This document shows positions 27,989 through 35,951 of a stretch of DNA of 64,000 bases, piece by piece (the first letter of the stretch is position 1; each line of letters begins with the position of its first letter). The translations under genes and the position numbers were made by a program. The notes beneath the pieces were generated by a model that worked only from the letters and a program-made list of their open reading frames with translations, made no database searches and had not been told where the DNA came from. Source of the stretch: Butyrivibrio sp. NC2002 (GTDB lineage Bacteria; Bacillota; Clostridia; Lachnospirales; Lachnospiraceae); assembly GCF_000702265.1 (NCBI RefSeq), contig NZ_KL370881.1, forward strand, positions 270,789 through 334,788, given 5' to 3'.

Positions 27989-29239
27989 ATGCAAGGACTG
28001 CAGCAATTCTTTACAAATTTATCACAGTTTTTTGAATTTTTGGTCGTTTATTATTCGATCATTTTAGGTTTCTGTGCGCTTATATCAGTACTGGTTTTGG
28101 GGATCATTATGTTCCTTAGAAAGACTGTCTTAGCAGATAGAGTATTTGCGAAGGCTGCTTCTTGGGGACTATTGATCCTTTGTTTATTTTGCGGAAAACT
28201 TAAGCTTATTTTCGAAACCAAAGCCGGGTGGTATACATTGGGCAGATGGAATCTGCTATGTGCACACAGGATCGTTTCAATTATCTATATAGTTGGAATA
28301 TTCATATTTGCGACATATTTTATATACAGAAGAAGGCGACTAAATAAATTTGTGAAGGGGCTGGATAAAGCCACGACCTGCGGCTTTGATAATGAAATTA
28401 GAAAATATCCGGGTACTATTTCCCCTTTCTGCATAGGTTGTATCCATCCTATAATAGTTATTCCGGAAAAGCTTGACGTGCAGAATGCTCTTATAGTTAT
28501 AAAGCATGAAGAAACTCACATTAAACTGGGACAGCTTTGGATAATTGCCGGATATGATATGGTGCGGTGTCTTTTGTGGCCTAATGTTTTTCTTCATATT
28601 GCTGCAAAGTACATAAAAAGGGATCTTGAAGATGTTTGTGATGCTGTGACTATGCAAATGAATGGGATTGATCCTTTTGATTATGGTGAATCACTTCTGG
28701 CAAATGCCAGGGAAATCATGTTGTCCCGAAAAAACATGAAGTGCGAAGAAGGGTTCCTTTTTGCATGGGATGATAATTATAAGGCGTTAAATAAAAGGAT
28801 TCACAGGATACTTGAGAGGAATGGCTATAACAGAAAAGTGGTTTTAGCCGGTGGTGTCCTTTTCATAATGGCACTTATAGCTTCAATCCTTGGAATAAAA
28901 TGCTTTTCGTACAAGCGTAATAACCCGTTGGATATAAGTGGCATTTACAGCATGACAAAGATGGATACGGTTGTGCAAGATACAGAAGAAAAGGTAGTTA
29001 CAGGGTACGATGGGGATTACATATATATTGATGGAGAAGCTTTAAAGGAAGCATATCCTGATGCTGAGATAGAAGAACAGCCTCTATTTGTATTTGTCGG
29101 GGGATATTATAAAATACCCGGAGTTGGCGGTGGAGGAGGCTGGGGAGAATTTTCGGCATCTGACGTTAAGGACGGAGTGTTCAGAATAGAGAACCATGAT
29201 GATATAGACGTATGGAACTGGATGATAATGTGGTTATGA
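27989..29239 (+). CDS. BlaR1/MecR1-like M56 membrane metallopeptidase
   Basis: Anti-repressor protease, 416 residues. Several N-terminal membrane helices flank the M56 zinc site HEETH (His173-His177). A final membrane helix (about 285-305) is followed by an outside tail of about 105 residues ending in a Gly-rich patch. That tail does not resemble the penicillin-binding sensor of true BlaR1, so the signal is not a beta-lactam in any obvious way. AGAGG precedes the ATG 24 bp after the repressor gene. Confidence 0.85.
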   Translation: MQGLQQFFTNLSQFFEFLVVYYSIILGFCALISVLVLGIIMFLRKTVLADRVFAKAASWGLLILCLFCGKLKLIFETKAGWYTLGRWNLLCAHRIVSIIYIVGIFIFATYFIYRRRRLNKFVKGLDKATTCGFDNEIRKYPGTISPFCIGCIHPIIVIPEKLDVQNALIVIKHEETHIKLGQLWIIAGYDMVRCLLWPNVFLHIAAKYIKRDLEDVCDAVTMQMNGIDPFDYGESLLANAREIMLSRKNMKCEEGFLFAWDDNYKALNKRIHRILERNGYNRKVVLAGGVLFIMALIASILGIKCFSYKRNNPLDISGIYSMTKMDTVVQDTEEKVVTGYDGDYIYIDGEALKEAYPDAEIEEQPLFVFVGGYYKIPGVGGGGGWGEFSASDVKDGVFRIENHDDIDVWNWMIMWL

Positions 29240-29339
29240 AAAATTATTATGCGTAGCGAAGCAAGGATGCTAGTCGCACTTAGCGAACTTGTGAGCTTGG
29301 TAAGACTGTATGCGGAACGAAGTGGAGAAGGCGATAACT

Positions 29340-30179
29340 ATGTATGGATATGAACTACAGATCAGAGGAAATACAGAGTATTACTCAAAGCGTTTATATG
29401 ACCTTAATGGTAACCATGTAGGGACTATCTCTATGTCCAGGCCAAGGAAAACGAGTAACAGCTCTAAAAAGAAGAGACCTGTTATGTATAGCTTCAAGCA
29501 GGTTTCAGCACAGGTATTAAGTGCCAAGACTTCCGCAAAAGCTGCTCAGGTTTCAATCGGGATCAGGATGAAAATCGGGAACCTTCAGAAGAAGCTGAAA
29601 ACCGGAGAATACGATGATGAAGAGATTCTGAGGGCAATCCTGCATGCGGAAATGGTTCAACGTGCCTGTGAGAAGAAAAAGAAGAACCTGAAAATGGAAG
29701 AAACTGCTGAGCAGAACATGGACGAAGAATTGCCTTCTGAGCAGGAAAATCCTTTAGAAAAAGTTCAGTCGGATGAGGAAATAAGGGAACTTGAACAGGA
29801 AGAGTTCGAAGCTCTTATGGAAAAGCTGGAAATGTCTGCTGAGGAGATGTATGAAGAGGCTGAGGAAACGGCTCAGCTAGATCAGGAGCTAGATGAGATG
29901 GCTGAGGCACTTTCAGGAGCCATGGAGCCACAGGATCTTGAACAGCTAAAGGCTAAACACAGATCTGATGAAGCAAGGGATATCATGAAGGCTGACTTAA
30001 AATATCTAAAGGCAATGTTTCAAAGACTTCAGGCAGAAAAAGAAAACCTGGGAAAATCTTCAGTTTCATCAGGTTTTGATAATGGTGTATCACTATCACT
30101 TGGCGGAGATGAGATGCCCGTGATGGTACAGGACTCTGGAATGACAGAAGTAGGTGGCATGGTTGATGCAGAAATATAG
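29340..30179 (+). CDS. Coiled-coil Lachnospiraceae protein, paralogue of 35952-37058
   Basis: 279 residues from the ATG at 29340 (GGAG about 10 bases upstream; the ATG at 29310 is less well supported). No signal peptide or membrane helix. Residues about 50-115 (YSFKQVSAQVLSAKTSAKA onward, ending in EKKKKNLKMEE) match the central domain of the protein at 35952-37058. Then come a very acidic coiled-coil stretch, a second shared block (LKAKHRSDEARDIMKADLKY) and a tail with GVSLSL. I know no function. Family members of this type recur in Lachnospiraceae; export by an unconventional route is only a guess. Confidence 0.75.
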   Translation: MYGYELQIRGNTEYYSKRLYDLNGNHVGTISMSRPRKTSNSSKKKRPVMYSFKQVSAQVLSAKTSAKAAQVSIGIRMKIGNLQKKLKTGEYDDEEILRAILHAEMVQRACEKKKKNLKMEETAEQNMDEELPSEQENPLEKVQSDEEIRELEQEEFEALMEKLEMSAEEMYEEAEETAQLDQELDEMAEALSGAMEPQDLEQLKAKHRSDEARDIMKADLKYLKAMFQRLQAEKENLGKSSVSSGFDNGVSLSLGGDEMPVMVQDSGMTEVGGMVDAEI

Positions 30180-30229
30180 CTTTTTTATAACTAGATGATT
30201 AACAGATGTTAATAAAGGAGGTATTTGTT

Positions 30230-30892
30230 ATGAGTACAGGATTAGTAGGAAACATTCAGAGTACTGATTATTCAGTCATGAACACAGAAAACTATAGTTC
30301 TGAAAACGGAAAGAAAACTGACAGTGTTCAGGAAGTAGCAAGCGAGAATAAAGAATCTGCGGCAGTTTACGAGAAGACGACTGAAAAGGATGCAGGGTTA
30401 TATAGCATAAATAAGAAGTCACCTGCAGACAGAGCAGCAATAGTTCAGCAGATGAAACAGGCTGAAGAGGATCAGAGAAACAAGCTTCTGGAAATTGTCA
30501 GGAAAACATTGGAAGGTCAGGTTTCAGCTTTTGGAAAGGCAACAGATGACAGCTTTTGGAAAAGACTATCCGGTGGCAATTTCAAGGTAGATGCACAGGC
30601 TAAAGCTCAGGCACAAAAGGATATTTCTGAAGATGGATATTATGGTGTAAAGCAGACTTCTCAGAGACTTTTTGACTTTGCATCAGCTCTTGCAGGCGAT
30701 GATGTAGAGAAAATGAAAAAGATGCAGAAGGCTATGGAAAAGGGATTCAATCTGGCTACAGGTGCATGGGGGAGAGAACTTCCATCCATATGCAATGAAA
30801 CATTGAAGGCAGCAAACAAGCTTTTTGATGATTATTATAAGTCGAAGGAAGAGGAGACTGCAGCTACTACAGCAAATGCTACTGAGCAATAA
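30230..30892 (+). CDS. Unknown 220-aa protein of the LytTR-linked cluster
   Basis: The start at 30230 has an ideal AAAGGAGG ribosome site. The first 70 residues are polar and probably disordered, with no signal peptide. The rest is helical, with FGKATDDSFWKRLSGGN, DGYYGVKQTSQRLFDFASAL and GAWGRELPSICNETL as the most conserved-looking parts. Proteins with a similar GYxGV-TSQR-DFA core occur in flagellated bacteria, but I cannot name a function. It lies just before the two-component genes and 50 bp after the previous gene. Confidence 0.7.
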   Translation: MSTGLVGNIQSTDYSVMNTENYSSENGKKTDSVQEVASENKESAAVYEKTTEKDAGLYSINKKSPADRAAIVQQMKQAEEDQRNKLLEIVRKTLEGQVSAFGKATDDSFWKRLSGGNFKVDAQAKAQAQKDISEDGYYGVKQTSQRLFDFASALAGDDVEKMKKMQKAMEKGFNLATGAWGRELPSICNETLKAANKLFDDYYKSKEEETAATTANATEQ

Positions 30893-30935
30893 TCTATGGG
30901 AGGATCTGCATATGGGATAAGAAGGAGTAATGTCC

Positions 30936-31001
30936 ACTCATGACATAAAACTGACCATTCATAACATTGACCTATAGAGAGTGCCGGCATAATGTTATGA
31001 T
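30936..31001. promoter_or_regulatory. LytTR-type operator upstream of the two-component genes
   Basis: Direct repeats ACTCATGACAT (30936-30946) and ATTCATAACAT (30957-30967) are exactly 21 bp apart, two helical turns. AAACTGACC between them gives GGTCAGTTT on the other strand, like an AgrA half-site. A third, inverted copy is at 30992-31001. The same arrangement occurs at 33350-33381. Confidence 0.65.
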
Positions 31002-31020
31002 TAAAATATAGTTGGAATAC

Positions 31021-31058
31021 AAAAAGCTTACATGAAAAATCATGCTAAGCTTTTTGTT
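31021..31058 (+). terminator. Intrinsic terminator downstream of the LytTR operator
   Basis: AAAAAGCTTA pairs with TAAGCTTTTT, with an inner CATG/CATG helix. It lies between the operator and the regulator gene, so a promoter controlled by the operator would make an RNA of only some 50-60 bases unless read through. Confidence 0.8.
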
Positions 31059-31158
31059 ATGTTTATAGAGATAACTTAGTAGTTAGCGGCGTTATGATTG
31101 TTAGTTTTGAATGATATGGATGTAATTGCCAACAAAACAGAAAGTGGGTTCACATCTT

Positions 31159-31926
31159 ATGGGAAAAATGTGTTTTGCAATCTGTGATGATGAAAAAGAA
31201 ATAAGAGAACTACTACATGGATGGCTTTCCGGAAGTGTGTATAACGCAGAAATAAAGGAGTATTCATCAGCTGAAGGCCTCATAAAGGACATAGATTCAG
31301 GATCCAAAATAGATGTGCTTTTTCTTGATATAGCTATGGGTGGTACTGATGGAATTGAGGCAGCCAAAGCTCTGGGGGAAAGAATAGAAGAAAGTGGTCG
31401 AAGTATCAGGGCTTCAAGACCACTTATCATATTTGTCACAGGTATTCCAGACAGAATGGGAGATGCTTTTGGTGTAAGGGCATATGGTTATCTTCTTAAA
31501 CCAATATCTAAGGCCGCATTTGAGTCTGAACTTCGAAGAGCAGTGGAAGAACTGAAAAAAATGGATGCCCAGATGATATGTGAAGCTACATATGAAGAGG
31601 ATGCAGGGGAACAGTACACAACAATCCAGACAGGTGGAATAACAATACAGATAGCCATCAAGGATATTTTATATGTAGAAAGTAATGGCCGGAAAACTAC
31701 TGTACATCTCAAAGGCAAAAACTATGAAGTGTATAAAAGAATGTCAGAATTTGAAGATGAACTAGGAAAAGAGTTCTTCAGAATACATAGAGGATATCTT
31801 GTGAATTTGAACCATATCAGAGGGTACACAAGGACAGAAGCCATTATGGACAGCGGAGATTCTATTATTATTTCCAAATATAAATATGCAGATTTTGTTA
31901 AAGCATATATGGATCATATTTTGTGA
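31159..31926 (+). CDS. LytTR response regulator (AgrA-like)
   Basis: Cytoplasmic regulator, about 255 residues. Receiver domain 1-125 with ICDDEKE and phospho-acceptor Asp57 (VLFLDIAMGG), and conserved Lys in YLLKPIS. LytTR DNA-binding domain about 155-250 with YVESNGRKTTVHL and FFRIHRGYLVNL. The start at 31159 gives the usual short lead into the receiver; upstream Mets or 31168 are possible and the ribosome site is weak. It overlaps the kinase gene. It should bind the repeat sites at 30936-31001 and 33350-33381. Confidence 0.9.
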   Translation: MGKMCFAICDDEKEIRELLHGWLSGSVYNAEIKEYSSAEGLIKDIDSGSKIDVLFLDIAMGGTDGIEAAKALGERIEESGRSIRASRPLIIFVTGIPDRMGDAFGVRAYGYLLKPISKAAFESELRRAVEELKKMDAQMICEATYEEDAGEQYTTIQTGGITIQIAIKDILYVESNGRKTTVHLKGKNYEVYKRMSEFEDELGKEFFRIHRGYLVNLNHIRGYTRTEAIMDSGDSIIISKYKYADFVKAYMDHIL

Positions 31927-33347
31927 CGAGGTACTTGGTGTATATGTCAGAAGTGAAAATTAGGATAATAGAAGAATTTTATGGAGTATCAATAATACTG
32001 ATACGAGGCATATTTTTGTATTATTTCATTCGCCTGTTTATAAAAAAAGAGGTTTTGAACAGGGTAAAAAGGATTGTGTTATCAGCAGTAATTACGATAG
32101 AAGCATTATGTCTGTATTCTCTTCCCTTCCCTGTAAAAGGGCTATTTACCATAATAAGTGTTCTGACAATCATTGCCATATTCTATTTTTATGACAAAAA
32201 GGCAATGCCACATATGCTTTTTGTGTTTTTTCTCTGGCAGAACATATATTATGTCTGGCATTTGATCAATACAGCAGCTTCTAATTCAGTAACAGACAAA
32301 GTCATAGGAAGTATAGACTATTCGCTGGAGGGAGCGATAGAAGAACTGTGGCTCAGGATGTTTTTGCTGATGATGGCTCAAGTATTATTTATGACTGTTA
32401 TGGTGGAGGTAGAATTTTTATTAATAAAAAGGATTTGTCCAGAACAGTATGATATGACCTGGACGGAAGCAGTCTATCTTTCAATCTACTCTGCGGTATC
32501 TTATTTTATCTCATACATGATCGTAGATGTCATGGTCGTTCCGCTACAAAAGGAAGTATTTGTTTTGCTGGACGAAAAGAGAAGCCTAAGATACACCCTG
32601 CCAATTCTTGCAGTGCTTATATTTATAGGTGAATTATCAGCCATAGCAACCTGGCAGCGGTATAGGCGATTAAAGGAAGAAGATCTTTTGCTTCAGGAAC
32701 AGGTGCAGGAGCAGGAGTTTCTGAGAAAAAAGATAGAAATTACTGAAAAGCATCATGATCAGATCAGGACTCTGCGTCATGATATGGCAGGGAAACTGAT
32801 GATTTTAAAGAGTTTTATCGAGAATAACCGCTATCAGGATGCAAGTGATTTTTTAAGTGAAATGGATATAGAGCTGAATGCCAGTGGGGTGAAATATTCT
32901 ACAGGTAATCCGGTCACTGATGTTGTAATAAATGAAGCTGCAACTCAGGCAGAAAAGCAGGGATGTACCTTTGAGTGTGAGTTCTCTTACCCTGAGGATA
33001 AGAGTATCAGTGCTATGAATATGGCTATTGTACTCAATAACCTTTTAGATAATGCATTGGAAGCGGTGGCATTGGTATCGGAAAAAGAACGATTTATTAA
33101 GCTATACGGGACTTCAAAAGATAACTTTTATCTGATAAAAGCAGAAAATTCCTATGATGGAACTGTTATACGGGACAAAGATAGCTCGATAGTTAGCAGG
33201 AAAAAGGAAAAAACAGATACCGGGCAGCATGGTATTGGGCTAAAAAGTGTAAATAACATTGCAGAAAAATATCTTGGCGGAGTCAAAGTTGAGACTGAAA
33301 ATAATATTTTTATCGTTACGGTAATGCTGCAGTCAAAAGAAAAATGA
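31923..33347 (+). CDS. Membrane sensor histidine kinase (AgrC-like, GHKL)
   Basis: 474 residues if the overlapping GTG at 31923 is used; the ATG at 31944 is the alternative. About six membrane helices fill residues 15-255, as in AgrC-type peptide receptors. The phospho-acceptor His is in the KHHDQIRTLRHDMAGK region near 275-290. The ATP-binding domain has the N-box NNLLDNALEAV and the G-box GIGLKSVNN. The overlap with the regulator gene makes a standard pair. No AgrB or AgrD gene is in the window, so the peptide signal, if any, comes from elsewhere. Confidence 0.9.
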   Translation: MTRYLVYMSEVKIRIIEEFYGVSIILIRGIFLYYFIRLFIKKEVLNRVKRIVLSAVITIEALCLYSLPFPVKGLFTIISVLTIIAIFYFYDKKAMPHMLFVFFLWQNIYYVWHLINTAASNSVTDKVIGSIDYSLEGAIEELWLRMFLLMMAQVLFMTVMVEVEFLLIKRICPEQYDMTWTEAVYLSIYSAVSYFISYMIVDVMVVPLQKEVFVLLDEKRSLRYTLPILAVLIFIGELSAIATWQRYRRLKEEDLLLQEQVQEQEFLRKKIEITEKHHDQIRTLRHDMAGKLMILKSFIENNRYQDASDFLSEMDIELNASGVKYSTGNPVTDVVINEAATQAEKQGCTFECEFSYPEDKSISAMNMAIVLNNLLDNALEAVALVSEKERFIKLYGTSKDNFYLIKAENSYDGTVIRDKDSSIVSRKKEKTDTGQHGIGLKSVNNIAEKYLGGVKVETENNIFIVTVMLQSKEK

Positions 33348-33349
33348 CT

Positions 33350-33381
33350 ATTCATTACATTAAACTGTCCGTTCGTTACAA
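33350..33381. promoter_or_regulatory. LytTR-type operator upstream of the EF-hand gene
   Basis: Direct repeats ATTCATTACAT (33350-33360) and GTTCGTTACAA (33371-33381), again 21 bp apart, with AAACTGTCC between (reverse strand GGACAGTTTAA, very like an AgrA half-site). It aligns with the 30936 operator at about 22 of 29 positions and begins right after the kinase stop codon. Confidence 0.65.
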
Positions 33382-33455
33382 TCCTATTTAATTGCCTCAT
33401 TTCATGGACGATACTTGAAATAGCAAAGGAAAAACTACATAGATTAAAGCTACGG

Positions 33456-33504
33456 AAAGCGCTTTGGTTCGAGGGATCTAATATGAACTAAGGCGCTTTT
33501 TGTG
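33456..33504 (+). terminator. Intrinsic terminator before the EF-hand gene
   Basis: AAAGCGCTTTGGTTC pairs with GAACTAAGGCGCTTT (two G-T pairs), then a T-run. It lies between the second LytTR operator and the next gene, mirroring the layout at 31021. Confidence 0.8.
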
Positions 33505-33531
33505 TCTCGGAAGTATCTGGAGGAAATATAT

Positions 33532-34503
33532 ATGCGAATTGATCAGAGTGAAATAAACAGTGCAGCTTCAAGGTATTATGATAAACAGTACGGCCAAACT
33601 GGAAAAGGCAGCAATATGGGCTTTGTCGGTCTTGTTGATAAAACAACTGAGACGGAAACGACAACCTATGAAGTTAGTGGAACAATCAAAACATCAGATG
33701 GCAGAAGTATTGATGTTGATATGAACACCTCTATGGAAAGATGCAAAGTGTCAGAAGTTTTTGTTCCGATGGCATCCCCTTTAGATGCACTGTTTGATCC
33801 TCTTATAATAAATACCGGAGCTGACACAGCGGGCCTTAGTGATAGGAAGTTCCAATTTGATCTGGATGCAGATGGAAAAGAGGACGAGATTTCTACGCTT
33901 GGTGAAGGAAGCGGATTTCTGGCACTGGATAAAAATGGAGATGGCAAGATTAACGATGGAAATGAGCTTTTTGGAGTGAAAAGTGGTGATGGTTTCAAGG
34001 ATCTTGCAGAATATGACATAGACGGAAATGGTTGGATCGATGAAAATGATGAGGTTTTTGATCAGCTCAAAGTGTGGTACAAGACTGAAAACGGCGATGA
34101 GTTAAAGAGTCTTAAGGATGCTGGTGTTGGAGCGATTTTCCTTGGAGCAGAAGAAACAGAATTCAGAATGGATGGTGCAGATCAGGTTCTTGACGGAAAG
34201 ATCCGGAAAACAGGCATGTTCCTAAAAGAGAACGGGGGAGCAGGGACTATTCAGCATGTGGATATGGCTATAAAAGGACGCGAGGCTGAGCTATTATCGG
34301 ATGAAGAAAAGCTAGACCAGTTGATGGAACAGATAAGAAATCAGAGTACTCAGAATCGACAGAGAAACAATAATAATACTAACGCGCAGAGGAGAGCACA
34401 AAGAGCTGCCAGACAAAAGAAGCAGCTTGAGGAATACTACAAGAAAAGGGATTATCAGAAACAATTGACTGAGGAAGCTATTGAGCGTCGGGAAATGCTG
34501 TGA
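33532..34503 (+). CDS. EF-hand calcium-binding protein of the LytTR-linked cluster
   Basis: 323 residues from the ATG at 33532 (GGAGG 9 bases upstream). No signal peptide. About residues 110-190 hold calcium loops: DADGKEDE (partial), DKNGDGKINDGNE and DIDGNGWIDENDE, the last two with oxygen ligands at positions 1, 3, 5 and 12. The surrounding LDLNGDG-type fold, including ELFGVKSGDGFKDLAEYD, is a known bacterial calcium module often found in exported proteins. The C-terminal 70 residues are a basic Gln/Asn/Arg-rich helix. Function unknown; placed behind a LytTR operator. Confidence 0.75.
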   Translation: MRIDQSEINSAASRYYDKQYGQTGKGSNMGFVGLVDKTTETETTTYEVSGTIKTSDGRSIDVDMNTSMERCKVSEVFVPMASPLDALFDPLIINTGADTAGLSDRKFQFDLDADGKEDEISTLGEGSGFLALDKNGDGKINDGNELFGVKSGDGFKDLAEYDIDGNGWIDENDEVFDQLKVWYKTENGDELKSLKDAGVGAIFLGAEETEFRMDGADQVLDGKIRKTGMFLKENGGAGTIQHVDMAIKGREAELLSDEEKLDQLMEQIRNQSTQNRQRNNNNTNAQRRAQRAARQKKQLEEYYKKRDYQKQLTEEAIERREML

Positions 34504-34593
34504 TGAAGAGACTTTTGGATATATGAGTGGTAATATTTATTGGGAGACTTTAAAAGACAAAAGTCATAAAGAATAAAGATGGGGAATTATTAA

Positions 34594-34722
34594 ATGAAAA
34601 AGTTATTGTCTGCAATAACTATATTGAGTCTTAGTATAGGATTACTTGGTTGCGGAAAGAATCTCTCGCTATCAGCAAATACACTGGATTGGATGCCAGG
34701 TGGAAAAACAGATGATCTGTGA
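34594..34722 (+). CDS. 42-aa predicted lipoprotein or lipopeptide precursor
   Basis: A short ORF with GATGGGG upstream. MKK, a hydrophobic core and LLGC (Cys20) make a complete lipoprotein signal peptide; the mature part is only 23 residues and ends GGKTDDL. It lies between two genes of the cluster. It could be a tiny lipoprotein, the remnant of a larger one, or a source of a signal peptide-derived pheromone for the nearby AgrC-like receptor; the last is speculative. No homologue is recognised. Confidence 0.5.
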   Translation: MKKLLSAITILSLSIGLLGCGKNLSLSANTLDWMPGGKTDDL

Positions 34723-34796
34723 TTCATAGGCTAGTATTACAGTAATATGGAAGACCTTCAGGATTTGTTTTCTAAATGCCTTTTTTCGTACAACAA

Positions 34797-34842
34797 TAAG
34801 GGTACAAAGAACTTTATATTTTTTTAATATTTTAAGGGTACA
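34797..34842. repeat. Spaced direct repeat TAAGGGTACA
   Basis: Copies at 34797-34806 and 34833-34842, 36 bp apart and separated by an A/T-only stretch, 120-165 bp before the DUF6033-like gene. Possible binding site of an unknown regulator. The rest of 34723-34962 shows no gene. Confidence 0.4.
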
Positions 34843-34962
34843 TTAAGGCAGTAGATAAGACGATAAAAAATATATAAGAAATGGATAAGTGTCTTACTAT
34901 GCTTTTTTAGATATATATGAATGAAATGGATGTCGTCTTTTTTTACAAGGAGGTAGATCAGT

Positions 34963-35847
34963 ATGACAGGAATTAATGGCATTTCTGCATATCAGCAGAT
35001 AAATCAGAGTGTCTATAACGAGAAATCGGGAGTGTCTAAGACTCCTGATACAGGTAGGGCAGATCAGGCTGGTTCAGCAAAAAATTCTCAGCAGGCTAAA
35101 GTAGAAACAAAAGCGTGGAGTCCGATAGATACCACGAGTTCACTTGTGCCCAGAAAAACTGAATATGGGATGACTATTGGAGATGTGCAGCTTTCCGATA
35201 AGGCAAAGGACTACTATAATTCGCTGAAATCAAAATATCATAATATGGAGTTCATTGCTGTCAGCAAGGATATGAAAGCACAGGTCCAGCAGAACGCTGC
35301 CTCCTATGGCAATGCCAATAAAATGGTAGTCCTTATAGATGAAGAGAAGCTTGAGCGGATGGCAACGGATGAATCATATCGCAAAAAATATGAGGGAATC
35401 ATTGCCATGGCACAGACAAAGATGTCAGAGGCTAAGATGGGGCTTGCCAGCAGCGGCGCAAGTGTTAAGAATTTTGGGATGAGTGTTGATTCTAATGGTA
35501 AGGAGAGTTTCTTTGCCACTGTAAATAAATCTTCAGATCTTCAGAAAAAGCGTACTGAAAAGAAAGCAGCAGAGAAGAAGGCTCAGAAACTTCAGGAGAA
35601 GAAGAAAGCGGAAAAGAAGGCGCAGGAGGAACGTATTCAAAAAGCCAGGGATAAAAAAGCTGAAAAGGAAGATACTGATAAAGATGATTCCAGGATTAAA
35701 GATGATGAGGAATATGTAACATTCGAAGCAGATTCCATGGATGAACTTCTCTCTAAGGTGCAGACATACTCATACAATAATGCATCCGGAAAAGTTATGA
35801 CTCAGGCTGAGCAGATGGTAGGAACAAAGATAGATTTCAGAGGCTGA
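34963..35847 (+). CDS. DUF6033-like protein
   Basis: 294 residues, with a strong AAGGAGG ribosome site. N-terminus ITGINGISAYQQ-like (MTGINGISAYQQINQ), polar and without signal peptide. A folded part (about 60-190) has EYGMTIGDVQLSDKAKDYYN and MVVLIDEEKLERMATDESYRKKYEG. A long Lys/Glu coiled coil (about 195-250) follows. I associate this layout with DUF6033 proteins of Lachnospiraceae, whose function is unknown. It belongs to the cluster by position and similar composition. Confidence 0.7.
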   Translation: MTGINGISAYQQINQSVYNEKSGVSKTPDTGRADQAGSAKNSQQAKVETKAWSPIDTTSSLVPRKTEYGMTIGDVQLSDKAKDYYNSLKSKYHNMEFIAVSKDMKAQVQQNAASYGNANKMVVLIDEEKLERMATDESYRKKYEGIIAMAQTKMSEAKMGLASSGASVKNFGMSVDSNGKESFFATVNKSSDLQKKRTEKKAAEKKAQKLQEKKKAEKKAQEERIQKARDKKAEKEDTDKDDSRIKDDEEYVTFEADSMDELLSKVQTYSYNNASGKVMTQAEQMVGTKIDFRG

Positions 35848-35861
35848 TGTTTTATGCACAC

Positions 35862-35932
35862 AGCCGCACAGTGGAAATTGCTGCTATGCAGCGTGCGGCT
35901 GGCGCAAGAGGAATCGTATAAATACGATTCCT
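35862..35932. repeat. Two hairpins in the leader of the coiled-coil gene
   Basis: Hairpin 1 (35862-35900) pairs AGCCGCAC with GTGCGGCT; hairpin 2 (35909-35932) is a perfect 10-bp stem AGGAATCGTA/TACGATTCCT with loop TAAA. Neither has a T-run, so they look like RNA structure or a protein site rather than a terminator. Confidence 0.7.
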
Positions 35933-35951
35933 ACATGTTATGAGGTACGGC

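Noticed and set aside
31159..33347. Complete agr quorum-sensing locus
   Set aside because: Regulator and kinase fit, but no AgrB protease or AgrD-type propeptide was found on either strand nearby.
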